Below, piece by piece: positions 33,368-42,466 of a stretch of DNA of 51,406 nucleotides. The notes under the pieces are model-generated. The model was not told the DNA's origin. It made no database searches and saw only the letters and a program-made list of their open reading frames with translations. The DNA is from an uncultured bacterium. GTDB taxonomy: Bacteria > Bacillota_I > Bacilli_A > RF39 > UBA660. Within the stretch, counting starts at the first letter, position 1. The number at the start of each line of letters is the position of its first letter. Position numbers and translations under genes: made by a program. Location: NCBI GenBank assembly GCA_946643435.1, contig CAMPCD010000005.1, positions 1 through 51,406 on the forward strand, in the 5' to 3' direction.

Positions 33368-35308
33368 TTACTGTTTTTTTAAGGCATAATAGACTTTTTC
33401 AACTATTTGTGATTTATTAAAAGGTTTTGCTATATAATCTATAAAGCCTTCTAATAAGTACTTTTCTTTTGCACCTACAATTGCATCTGCAGTTAATGCG
33501 ATTGTTGGAATTTTAAAATTACTATTTTCTTTTAATTTGGATAATGTGCTTTCTCCACTTAAGTTTGGCATCATTATATCCAGTAGCAATAAATCGTATT
33601 CATCACCAGTCTTAATTTTATCAAGACATTCATATCCACTTTTACATGAATCAATAATGAAACCGAAATCTTTTAGTGCCTGCATAGTAACTTTAATATT
33701 CAATTGATTATCGTCTACAATAAGTATCTTCTTTCCTTCAAATATACTTACATCAATTCCATCTTTATTAGCATTGTCATAATTTTTAAATACTTCTTCA
33801 CTATCATGTAGTTCTTTATCAGTAATTTCAGATGATTTTGTAACCACTATCTCACTACTATCAGAAGATTCACTAACATCTAGCATTAAGCTGATTTTCT
33901 GTGGTATTTGTACAATGAATACTGATCCTTTTCCTAATTGAGATTGAACATTGATATTTCCACCCATAAGTTCAATTAATCCTTTAGTGATGGCAAGACC
34001 AAGTCCAGCACCATCAGTACTATCAGTTGGTTCGTCATCAAGTTTCTCAAATTTTGTAAATAATTTATTCATATTTTCGACTGCTATACCTCTTCCAGTA
34101 TCAGCAACACGTATGATCAAATCACAAATATTATCCCTTTTAATACATTTTGCAGTTAAACTAACTTCGCCTTCATCTGTATAATTAATTGCATTAGATA
34201 ACAAATTATTTATTATTGTTTTTATATGTTCCTTATCACCAATAAGTTCAAATGGTATATCCGGAGCTATACTAGATACAATTTTAATATTTTTATTACC
34301 TATTTTATTAGTTGCCACGCTTATAAGTTCATCTACTACTTTACTAAAATTATATTTAACATTTGTTACAACCATTTGCTTAGTTTCAATTTTATTTATA
34401 TCAAGAATATTTCCTACTATTCCTTGCATAGTTTTAGAAGCTGATAGTATGTAATTAACATCTTCTAGTACTTCTTTATTATTATGATCTATTATTTGTT
34501 GCAAATCTTCGCTAAAGCCAATTATTGTATTTAATGGAGTTCTTATTTCACGAGACATACTAGTAATAAAATCTGATTTAGATCTACTAGCTCTCTCAGC
34601 ATCATTTTTCATTATTTCCATTTTTTTAACCATTTTAATATCTGGATTTTCAACAAATATATAAATAATTAAAGTAATTAATGATAATACATTAGAATTT
34701 AAATTAATTAAAGGATCATTCTTTTTTAATATCACTAATAAAGCTAATAATACAATTAGAATTATAATTGGAATATACTTACTAGAATCCATCTTTTTTA
34801 TATTCATTAAAATTGCAATAATCATAAAAAGTATTGATACTGCAATACCTATTAATAATGCATATAAAGATAATCCATATGGGTATAAAAATAATGTAGT
34901 TTTATCAAAATATATTTCCATAGGTAGAACTATTATTGCTATTACTATAGCAATTTCTATTAAAGCGCAAATAACTTTAAAGATTCTATTCATTTTATTC
35001 TTTTCATCAATAGACGATATAGTACTTTCATAATGGTATAAAACAAAAAACCAACCAATATATGTAACAAACAAGAATTTATTAATTATTTCATATAACA
35101 ACCTATTTGTTTCAATATCTATAAAATGAGTAATAAAAAACATTAAAAAAGTTGTAATAGATTCGCAGAAACCAATAAGTATAAGCTTTGAAAAGATATC
35201 AGTTTGCTTATCATTAGTATTTTTTTTGAAAAAGAATATAGTTAATATCACAACCATAACTGTTAACGAGCATAATGGAAAAAACAAGTTAGTAAAATTC
35301 GATAACAT
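33368..35308 (-). CDS. Hybrid histidine kinase-like protein (about 7 TM + HisKA-like + HATPase + REC) with degenerate H-box
   Basis: N-box 'IKTIINNLLSNAINYTDEG', G1 'VADTGRGI', G2 'GAGLGLAITKGLIELMGG', REC 'ILIVDDNQ...LLLLDIMMPNLSG...ALTADA...YIAKPF'; H-box reads MSREIRTPLNTIIGFSE. Confidence 0.88.
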   Translation of the reverse strand: MLSNFTNLFFPLCSLTVMVVILTIFFFKKNTNDKQTDIFSKLILIGFCESITTFLMFFITHFIDIETNRLLYEIINKFLFVTYIGWFFVLYHYESTISSIDEKNKMNRIFKVICALIEIAIVIAIIVLPMEIYFDKTTLFLYPYGLSLYALLIGIAVSILFMIIAILMNIKKMDSSKYIPIIILIVLLALLVILKKNDPLINLNSNVLSLITLIIYIFVENPDIKMVKKMEIMKNDAERASRSKSDFITSMSREIRTPLNTIIGFSEDLQQIIDHNNKEVLEDVNYILSASKTMQGIVGNILDINKIETKQMVVTNVKYNFSKVVDELISVATNKIGNKNIKIVSSIAPDIPFELIGDKEHIKTIINNLLSNAINYTDEGEVSLTAKCIKRDNICDLIIRVADTGRGIAVENMNKLFTKFEKLDDEPTDSTDGAGLGLAITKGLIELMGGNINVQSQLGKGSVFIVQIPQKISLMLDVSESSDSSEIVVTKSSEITDKELHDSEEVFKNYDNANKDGIDVSIFEGKKILIVDDNQLNIKVTMQALKDFGFIIDSCKSGYECLDKIKTGDEYDLLLLDIMMPNLSGESTLSKLKENSNFKIPTIALTADAIVGAKEKYLLEGFIDYIAKPFNKSQIVEKVYYALKKQ

Positions 35309-35340
35309 ATAATTAACACCTCAACATTAATCATTATAAC

Positions 35341-35375
35341 AAAAGTAGGTATAAAAATATACCTACTATTTATCC
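35341..35375 (-). terminator. Rho-independent terminator
   Basis: AAAGTAGGTATAAAAATATACCTACTATTT. Confidence 0.65.
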
Positions 35376-35411
35376 AACACAATATATTTACATATTAAAG
35401 TGTCCATATAA

Positions 35412-35921
35412 TTATTTTACAAATGCAGTAATTGGTCCTCTTTCATTTTTATATTCATCAACTACATGATATCCATTCTTTAAGATATTACGTATCGAAT
35501 AAATATTATTTGAGTGAGCTTTAGTAAACATGTGTGTTTTACCTATGCTTTCTACATATTTATCTAATACTTCTAACATAGCTGTTTGTAAGCCATTTCC
35601 TACATATTCTTTTCTTACCATGATTGGTCCTAGACTACCAGTTATAGATTCATCATATTCAACATTATGTTTTCTTAATGATTTATTAGATGTAGGTATA
35701 TAGAATACTGAACATACAGGTGTTTCATGATCATAATACATCCATATCTTACCACCTATACCAAGTATTTCTTTAATCTCATCTAAAGTAAATGTACCTA
35801 ACCATTCAGGATGTTCCATATTATCTCTTACATATTTATATAGATATAAATATTCATCTAAATCTACATTTTCACTTACTTCTCTTAATTCACTTAGTTT
35901 CATATCTATCACCAGTTTCAT
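35412..35921 (-). CDS. GNAT-family N-acetyltransferase
   Basis: 'GPIMVRKEYVGNGLQTAMLEVLDKYVESIG...AHSNNIYSIRNILKNGY' acetyl-CoA binding pattern. Confidence 0.75.
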   Translation of the reverse strand: MKLVIDMKLSELREVSENVDLDEYLYLYKYVRDNMEHPEWLGTFTLDEIKEILGIGGKIWMYYDHETPVCSVFYIPTSNKSLRKHNVEYDESITGSLGPIMVRKEYVGNGLQTAMLEVLDKYVESIGKTHMFTKAHSNNIYSIRNILKNGYHVVDEYKNERGPITAFVK

Positions 35922-35939
35922 TATAACATAATTATATAA

Positions 35940-35975
35940 TAAAAAAAGATGTAAAAATATTACATCTTTTTTGTT
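35940..35975 (-). terminator. Rho-independent terminator
   Basis: AAAAAAAGATGTAAAAATATTACATCTTTTTT. Confidence 0.7.
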
Positions 35976-36706
35976 AATCTAGGATCATTAGGATAGTTTA
36001 TAAATGCATCAATAGTGGAACAAGTTTGAACTGGATTTTGACAATAAGCAAAATGGTTTCCATTTTGTTCAATAAGTGCTACGTCTACTCCTGCTTTTTG
36101 CATATCATCAATAGCTTTTGCAGTTAGTTTTGGATCTACAGCTTCATCTAATTTACCAGATAAAAATATTGTCGGTACTTCTATTTTCTTTGCATCTTCT
36201 AGTAAATCTTCATTTACTACTTTTACCATAGTTTGTCTCATTACAGGAGAAGCATTATTATAATCTGCTGATCCCCATTTTTTTCTGAAGTATTCACCAA
36301 ATGGTGTTTTCTTAACTATTTTATATATTTTTTCTTTAGGTTTATTATGCTTAGCTCTTATAATTGGTGATGCTAATAATACAACCTTTCTTGTTGGATA
36401 TTTAACAGCATACTTAATTGCAACTCTTCCACCAAAAGAATGTCCAACTAAAACTGGATTTTCAACAGATAATAAATCTAATAATTTCTTTAACCAGTCA
36501 GCATATTCACCTACATTCATTGGTTCATCTGGTTCTTCAGATTTTCCGAAACCAGGGAAATCTAATAAAGTTACTCTCGCATTATGTAAATTCTGACTGA
36601 TAAAACTCATCATCTCAATATTTTGTCCCCAACCATGAAGTAGTACAACGTCTATGTTTCCTTGTCCATATTGTTCATAGTTTACTTTTTTCCCATTTAT
36701 ATTCAT
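35960..36706 (-). CDS. Alpha/beta hydrolase
   Basis: 'VVLLHGWGQN', nucleophile elbow 'LVGHSFGGRVAIKYA', 'GNHFAYCQNP'. Confidence 0.9.
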   Translation of the reverse strand: MNINGKKVNYEQYGQGNIDVVLLHGWGQNIEMMSFISQNLHNARVTLLDFPGFGKSEEPDEPMNVGEYADWLKKLLDLLSVENPVLVGHSFGGRVAIKYAVKYPTRKVVLLASPIIRAKHNKPKEKIYKIVKKTPFGEYFRKKWGSADYNNASPVMRQTMVKVVNEDLLEDAKKIEVPTIFLSGKLDEAVDPKLTAKAIDDMQKAGVDVALIEQNGNHFAYCQNPVQTCSTIDAFINYPNDPRLTKKM

Positions 36707-36796
36707 AATTAACTCCTCAAGTTGCTATTATATTACAACATAGCAGTAGCATCCAATTATATACCGTAAAGCTATGTAAATTCAGTTATATATAAA

Positions 36797-36826
36797 AAAA
36801 GACTAGTTATCTAGTCTTTTATAATA
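36797..36826 (-). terminator. Rho-independent terminator (GACTAG family)
   Basis: AAAAAAAGACTAGTTATCTAGTCTTTTA. Confidence 0.75.
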
Positions 36827-37253
36827 ATTGTATTAATCCATATGTAATAAATGGACTTGCATATATAGTTACATAAATCATTGTTATCCATGGTTGATAA
36901 TCTACATAGAATTCTTTAAATGTTAGAGACCATGGATGTTTAATTAATACCCATCCTATTAAATCAAATATAACAGTTATTGTTCCCCATATAAGAGATG
37001 TATATATTACATTTGAGAAAGTGATAGTATCTAAACCTTTAAAATATAAATATGCAAATATAGGAAATATAATTATATTATATAAAGGATGCCAAGGTTT
37101 AGTTTTCTCATATCCTTCACCCATGCCTTCACTTTCTTTCATTGATTTCATTTTTAATACTTTAATATTAAAAATAGTATGTAGTACTCCTATGTCTGTT
37201 ACAACAAAATATGCAATCCAAAACCATAGCATAGACATTCCAAAATGTTCCAT
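36819..37253 (-). CDS. Polytopic membrane protein, hypothetical
   Basis: Intact ORF, about 4 TM. Confidence 0.6.
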   Translation of the reverse strand: MEHFGMSMLWFWIAYFVVTDIGVLHTIFNIKVLKMKSMKESEGMGEGYEKTKPWHPLYNIIIFPIFAYLYFKGLDTITFSNVIYTSLIWGTITVIFDLIGWVLIKHPWSLTFKEFYVDYQPWITMIYVTIYASPFITYGLIQLL

Positions 37254-37289
37254 AATAAAACTCCTAACTATGTAAGTATATCATAATAA

Positions 37290-37811
37290 TTACTTGTTAA
37301 CAGTAATATTTTTATATACTTTAAAAACTTTTAACATCTCTTTAGCTATACCATGTTTATCTTCATATAATTCTACATTTCTTATGAATTCATTTTCTAC
37401 ATCATCTAATGGAATATATCTTAATTCAAAGTTACCTTCTTTTTCTGATTCAGTATATTTAGTATTAGCTAAATTAGGTTTTTCATCTGTTTTTATTTCA
37501 TAGTAATATATTTCAATCTTTCTATTCTTACCAACTGCTGGCCAATCTTTATAATAACCTAAAGTACAAGCAAAAGGTTCTGCTTCTTTAATATTTAATT
37601 CCATACCTGTTTCTTCTTGTATTTCTCTATTAATTGTATCGATTAGTTCTTCACCATCTTCTACATGTCCACCTGGACATTGATACTCATGATGAGAATA
37701 GCCTAATAGTATTTCATTTTTACTATTTATTAAAAGTACTTTAACTCTTTTAACAACTTCAGTCATATCTTCTTCTTTTAAGTTATAATCATTTGTTATT
37801 ATCTTTTCCAT
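37290..37811 (-). CDS. NUDIX hydrolase
   Basis: Nudix box 'GGHVEDGEELIDTINREIQEETGMEL'. Confidence 0.9.
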   Translation of the reverse strand: MEKIITNDYNLKEEDMTEVVKRVKVLLINSKNEILLGYSHHEYQCPGGHVEDGEELIDTINREIQEETGMELNIKEAEPFACTLGYYKDWPAVGKNRKIEIYYYEIKTDEKPNLANTKYTESEKEGNFELRYIPLDDVENEFIRNVELYEDKHGIAKEMLKVFKVYKNITVNK

Positions 37812-37828
37812 ATATATTATCCTTTTCT

Positions 37829-38518
37829 TTAACGTTTATGAGTAATAAATTCATTTACTCTTTTTTCTCTTAATCCTTTTAAGTAATTACCAAATTCTCC
37901 ATGTAACACTTTAGTTTTATCACTTGCAGGGCATTTAGCTACTCTTCTTAATTCTCCACCAGATCTTTCATATTTTTTATAACTAGTATGAGTTATATCA
38001 AATACTTCAAATGCATTATAAGGATTAAAAGTATAATCTACTATTTCCTTTATTTCAGGATTAACATCAAATGATATATTTTCTTCTTTCATTTGCTTAT
38101 ACTTTTTAAGTTTATCTAATATACTTGCAAAGTATATTTCGCTTTCATCTTTTACATGTGCAGGCACATAAAAAGTAATTGTTCTTCCTGTATAAATACT
38201 TGATTCAATAGTAGCTGTTATTCCTTTTTCACTTGAAGGAATTGATGCTAAGAAATAAGCAAAATCTTCTTCATCATAATCTCTATCAAAGCTAAATGTA
38301 ATATAACCTGTTTCAACTAATCTTAATATTACATCTCTATTTTCAGGATGACCTTTGCAAGATGCATATGTAACTATTTCATTTTCTATACAATACTTAA
38401 TTAATTCAGTTAAAGCAGGTGAACCTTCACCAAAGATAGTTGCAAACTTATCAGCTTCTTCTACAGGTATTTTATCTTTATATGGTTTACCAAATTTATA
38501 GTTTTCTATTTCTTCCAT
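37829..38518 (-). CDS. Hypothetical protein, 229 aa
   Basis: Intact ORF; no confident family. Confidence 0.6.
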   Translation of the reverse strand: MEEIENYKFGKPYKDKIPVEEADKFATIFGEGSPALTELIKYCIENEIVTYASCKGHPENRDVILRLVETGYITFSFDRDYDEEDFAYFLASIPSSEKGITATIESSIYTGRTITFYVPAHVKDESEIYFASILDKLKKYKQMKEENISFDVNPEIKEIVDYTFNPYNAFEVFDITHTSYKKYERSGGELRRVAKCPASDKTKVLHGEFGNYLKGLREKRVNEFITHKR

Positions 38519-38555
38519 ACTATCACCTTACGCTTTTATTATAACATAAGAATAA

Positions 38556-38585
38556 TAAAAAACTAGGATGACTCCTAGTTTATAA
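38556..38585 (-). terminator. Rho-independent terminator
   Basis: AAAAAACTAGGATGACTCCTAGTTTAT. Confidence 0.65.
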
Positions 38586-39050
38586 TTCATTTATAATAAT
38601 AGTTTTAAATTCATTAGAATCAATAATGTCTTTAAGTGCATTTGGTAATACATTATTTTCTTCTAATGTATTTTTATTAATCCATTGATAATAATTAGTT
38701 TCAGAATCTAAATTATCAGATACATTATCAAATCTTGTATCATCATTAGATAATGTTAATTTATATATAAAGAATAATTCATGGTATCTCTTATTATCAA
38801 GTTTAAAGAAACTTTGAATTAATCCTTTACCTACTATTTCAGATTCTTCTATATCAACACCCATCTCTTCTTTTATTTCTCTTTTCATGGCTTGACTAGT
38901 ACTTTCTAAAGTTTTAACTCTACCACCTGGTATTAAACTAAAATCTACTACACGAGAAGATTCAATTATTATTTGATTATTCTTTTCAATTATTAATCCT
39001 ACACGATAATTGAATTTAATATCATCAAACATTACAGATACATCTTTCAT
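38580..39050 (-). CDS. NUDIX hydrolase
   Basis: Nudix box 'GGRVKTLESTSQAMKREIKEEMGVDI'. Confidence 0.85.
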   Translation of the reverse strand: MKDVSVMFDDIKFNYRVGLIIEKNNQIIIESSRVVDFSLIPGGRVKTLESTSQAMKREIKEEMGVDIEESEIVGKGLIQSFFKLDNKRYHELFFIYKLTLSNDDTRFDNVSDNLDSETNYYQWINKNTLEENNVLPNALKDIIDSNEFKTIIINEL

Positions 39051-39064
39051 ACTTATTCTCCAAT

Positions 39065-39550
39065 CTAATTATTATTAAATATGAATACATCTTCTACACC
39101 ATCATTTTTAGTTGTGTAGTTTCCATTTGTATATTCATTAATGATACTCTTCCAAAAAGAATATGCTATTGGATTGTTCTCCATTGGTTGAACTTCCCAA
39201 TCACCTTTAAATAACTCAAATATATCATAGGCAACTTTCTTACCTATATGATTTCTTCTATACTTAGGTAATATTAAAAATTCTGATATACACTTACCTT
39301 CTTTATTGAATTTAAGATTTTCATTAACCATGGCCATACCTAAATAATCTTCACCATTCTTTATAAAATATGCATCCCTATCATCATCAGTAAAATAATT
39401 ATCAAACCAACCATAATCAAATAAACAATCTTGATTTAAAGTATTATCTATATATTGAGATCCATCATATAAAGCAAATTGAAGTAATCTATATAATTTG
39501 TCTTTATCTTCTAATTGTACTTTAACTATTTCATATTTCATTTTTATCAC
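39065..39550 (-). CDS. GNAT-family N-acetyltransferase
   Basis: 'ISEFLILPKYRRNHIGKKVAYDIFELFKGDWEVQPMENNPIAYSFWKSII'. Confidence 0.85.
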   Translation of the reverse strand: MIKMKYEIVKVQLEDKDKLYRLLQFALYDGSQYIDNTLNQDCLFDYGWFDNYFTDDDRDAYFIKNGEDYLGMAMVNENLKFNKEGKCISEFLILPKYRRNHIGKKVAYDIFELFKGDWEVQPMENNPIAYSFWKSIINEYTNGNYTTKNDGVEDVFIFNNN

Positions 39551-39551
39551 C

Positions 39552-40109
39552 TTATTTCTTTGTTTCTAAATACTTAGCTAATTCTTTATAGGCATCTTGA
39601 CTCCAAAAACTCCATTTTTTATTATCTTCAAAACAAGCTAATGGTTCTTCTTCTCCTTCGGGAATAAATACATAATCCCAACTCCAACCATTTGTACCAG
39701 ATTTTTTTGTATCTATTCTACCTTTTGTTAATCCTACAAATACAACTGGTTCTTCTCCTGGTTCACAATAAGCAATTGATTCTTTAAAATATGCTGTTCT
39801 ATCTTCTAGACCTTCCATTAATTTTAATAAACCATCAACATCAATTGTTTCTTCAGCATATTTAGTATATACTCCAGGAAAACCTTTTAAACCATTTACA
39901 AATAAACCTGAATCATTTTTTAATACAGGTTTATTTAGTTTTTCGGAAGCCCATTTAGCAGAATACTTAGATACTTCTTCTACATCATTTGCTTGTATTT
40001 CAGGAGTTTCCATTTTGATATTATCGATTTCAAATCCTAATGGAGTAAGAGCATTTTTAGCACTTTCTATTTTAGCAATATTACCTGTTACATATGTTAT
40101 AGTTTTCAT
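39552..40109 (-). CDS. Non-canonical purine NTP pyrophosphatase (RdgB/HAM1 family)
   Basis: 'ITYVTGNIAKIESAKNAL', 'KNDSGLFVNGLKGFPGVYTKY', 'SWDYVFIPEGEEEPLA'. Confidence 0.85.
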   Translation of the reverse strand: MKTITYVTGNIAKIESAKNALTPLGFEIDNIKMETPEIQANDVEEVSKYSAKWASEKLNKPVLKNDSGLFVNGLKGFPGVYTKYAEETIDVDGLLKLMEGLEDRTAYFKESIAYCEPGEEPVVFVGLTKGRIDTKKSGTNGWSWDYVFIPEGEEEPLACFEDNKKWSFWSQDAYKELAKYLETKK

Positions 40110-40119
40110 GTAACCTCCT

Positions 40120-40602
40120 TTAAATCTTTTTTATAGTTGTTACCATTCTAGCATGATAACCTTGTTTGTAATAAAATTTTAATGCAGAGTCATTATAACC
40201 AAATACATCAATTATAATATATTCACATCCTATACTTTTAAAGTATTCTTCCATCTTCTTCATTAATTGTTGTCCTACTCCTGTACTTCTAATATTCTTA
40301 GATACAACTAATTCAGTAACTTCTCCTCTTTTAGGACATTTATAATCTAGATAATCATATTCATCATATGGAGGAATAGTACCCATGATAACACCTACAG
40401 CTTTATCATTTTCTACAGCTATATAACATTTACCATTTGTATTATTTACTTCTTCTAAATCTTTAATAGCCATCTTATCACGATAGTCAGGATGTAATTG
40501 ATCTAAATGATCTTCATCGATACTTAGAATGTATTCTTCTAATTCTACAAGTAAGTCTTTAACATCTTCTAAATACTTATCTTCATATTCAATTATCTTC
40601 AT
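40120..40602 (-). CDS. GNAT-family N-acetyltransferase
   Basis: 'VTELVVSKNIRSTGVGQQLMKKMEEYFKSIG...FGYNDSALKFYYKQGY'. Confidence 0.9.
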   Translation of the reverse strand: MKIIEYEDKYLEDVKDLLVELEEYILSIDEDHLDQLHPDYRDKMAIKDLEEVNNTNGKCYIAVENDKAVGVIMGTIPPYDEYDYLDYKCPKRGEVTELVVSKNIRSTGVGQQLMKKMEEYFKSIGCEYIIIDVFGYNDSALKFYYKQGYHARMVTTIKKI

Positions 40603-40623
40603 ATAATCACCAATTAGATTATA

Positions 40624-40655
40624 ACAAAAAAGACTAACAGTAAGTAGTCTTTTTT
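40624..40655 (-). terminator. Rho-independent terminator
   Basis: AAAAAAGACTAACAGTAAGTAGTCTTTTTT. Confidence 0.7.
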
Positions 40656-40661
40656 AATTAT

Positions 40662-41087
40662 TTATTTAAGCTTCCAAGTTCTTTGATCATATAACTTAAA
40701 ATCACTATTATCGGTCATTTTAACATTATTATCTTTTATATATTTATCTAATTCTTCTTTTGACATATATGTTGTAGAAACAATACTACCATCTTTTGAA
40801 GACATAATATAATAACCTACACCTGATATAAATGGAATATTATCATATATATATAAAGCATCTGACATTAACCATGTTCTATCACTATATTTTTTATATG
40901 TATCTTTATTATAATTTCTTTCTATTGCTTCAATTAATAATGTTAAATCTCCACCATCATAATATTTATCTTTATAATTTTTAAAATCCAAATAAATATC
41001 ATCTCTAGTATTATATTCACATTCATAACTTATGAAATAATTATAATCTTTAAGTTTTATTCTTCTATTAATTATCATAGTAATCAC
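40662..41087 (-). CDS. Hypothetical protein, 141 aa
   Basis: Intact ORF only. Confidence 0.5.
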   Translation of the reverse strand: MITMIINRRIKLKDYNYFISYECEYNTRDDIYLDFKNYKDKYYDGGDLTLLIEAIERNYNKDTYKKYSDRTWLMSDALYIYDNIPFISGVGYYIMSSKDGSIVSTTYMSKEELDKYIKDNNVKMTDNSDFKLYDQRTWKLK

Positions 41088-41159
41088 CTACTTGTATTAT
41101 AGCATAAAAAAGACTAGATTATTTTCATCTTAATGTACATAACATCTTAATCTTTCGAA

Positions 41160-41675
41160 CTATTTCATTATTTTTCTTTTTTGAAGAGGTAAAATCTCAG
41201 TTTGTTCATTTACTCCAATCTTATTTGCTAATTCTACTGAATTAATCAATAAATCTTCTAAATTATTAAATGGTTCTATATTCATATCAGTTTTATATAG
41301 CCAATCTAAGTATTTAATTTTCTTAGCTTCATCTGGTCTTCCATATAAAACCTTTCCAGTATGTAACCAATATCCAAACTCGACATTAGTTGTAAAAGCA
41401 GGCATATCAGGTAAAAATCTAGGGATCCAAAATGCAATAACTGATGAATTTGCTAAAGCATCTCTTTCCCATTGTGCTTGATCAACATAATCAGTTTTTG
41501 GTTTCCAAGAAGAATATTCTGGAACATATACTATCCCATCAAATCCATATTGTTCAATTATCTGACAAGCCTTTGTTCTCCACGATTCAACATTTTCACC
41601 TCTTGGAGTTGGTCCTGCTAAAAATATAGATTTTTTATTTTTTATTACTTCTTGATCTGAATAATTAATAATCAT
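41160..41675 (-). CDS. Nucleoside 2-deoxyribosyltransferase-like protein
   Basis: 'KKSIFLAGPTPRG...WRTKACQIIEQYGFDGIVYVPE...QWERDALANSSVIAFWIPRFLPDMPAFTTNVEFGYW'. Confidence 0.8.
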   Translation of the reverse strand: MIINYSDQEVIKNKKSIFLAGPTPRGENVESWRTKACQIIEQYGFDGIVYVPEYSSWKPKTDYVDQAQWERDALANSSVIAFWIPRFLPDMPAFTTNVEFGYWLHTGKVLYGRPDEAKKIKYLDWLYKTDMNIEPFNNLEDLLINSVELANKIGVNEQTEILPLQKRKIMK

Positions 41676-41841
41676 AAGTCAATCACCTATACTCATTATA
41701 ACATATATATTCCATTTTAAATTATATCGCAAGATTACTAAAAAAAGATGAGAATACTACTCATCTTAATGTATGGGAATATCTTAATCTTACGAATATT
41801 TTATTTTAAAAAAATAATAAAGTATTTTTATTACATATTAT

Positions 41842-42285
41842 TTAATACACCTTGTATAAAATCATTTTTTGATTGTGTATATAGTTTTCTATTATCAGCA
41901 TATTTTTTAATAATCCTAATTTTAAATTTTCATATTCTTTTACTATATCAGGATTTTTATTAAGGATATCTCTAAACTTAATTAAATTTTTATATCTTTT
42001 ACTATTCTTTTCTAATATATGGATTAAGAAGAAAGTTTCTACATCATTCTCTTTTATTAATAAAATTTCATCAGAATCATTATTGTATTTTACTGTATAC
42101 ATAGACTTTAATGTATCTACATATTTATCTATTTGATCTAAGTTACTAACTCCAATAGCTATATCTACTATTGGTTTTGCTGCAAGACCTTTAATAGATG
42201 TTGATCCCACATGTTCATATATAAAATTTTCATCTTTAAATATATTAATTAAAATTTCTTTTTCATCTTCATACATTTTTTCCAT
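41842..42285 (-). CDS. GrpB/UPF0157 family nucleotidyltransferase-like protein
   Basis: 'FIYEHVGSTSIKGLAAKPIVDIAIGV' is the family signature. Confidence 0.88.
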   Translation of the reverse strand: MEKMYEDEKEILINIFKDENFIYEHVGSTSIKGLAAKPIVDIAIGVSNLDQIDKYVDTLKSMYTVKYNNDSDEILLIKENDVETFFLIHILEKNSKRYKNLIKFRDILNKNPDIVKEYENLKLGLLKNMLIIENYIHNQKMILYKVY

Positions 42286-42404
42286 AATTCATAATTATTT
42301 TCTAAACATACTTTTCCATTGATTAAGCCCATAATATCTCCTCAACATAATTATATCATGTATTTCTATAATTCAGATAATCGTAATATTAATATTTCAC
42401 GAAC

Positions 42405-42465
42405 AAAAAAGACTAGTTTAAGAAGTGAATTCCAAATGGTTCACAAAAATACTAGTCTATTAATA
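42405..42465 (-). terminator. Terminator of the NPKTG surface protein gene
   Basis: GACTAGTATTTTTGTGAACC...AAACTAGTCTTTTTT on the minus strand. Confidence 0.6.
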
Positions 42466-42466
42466 A

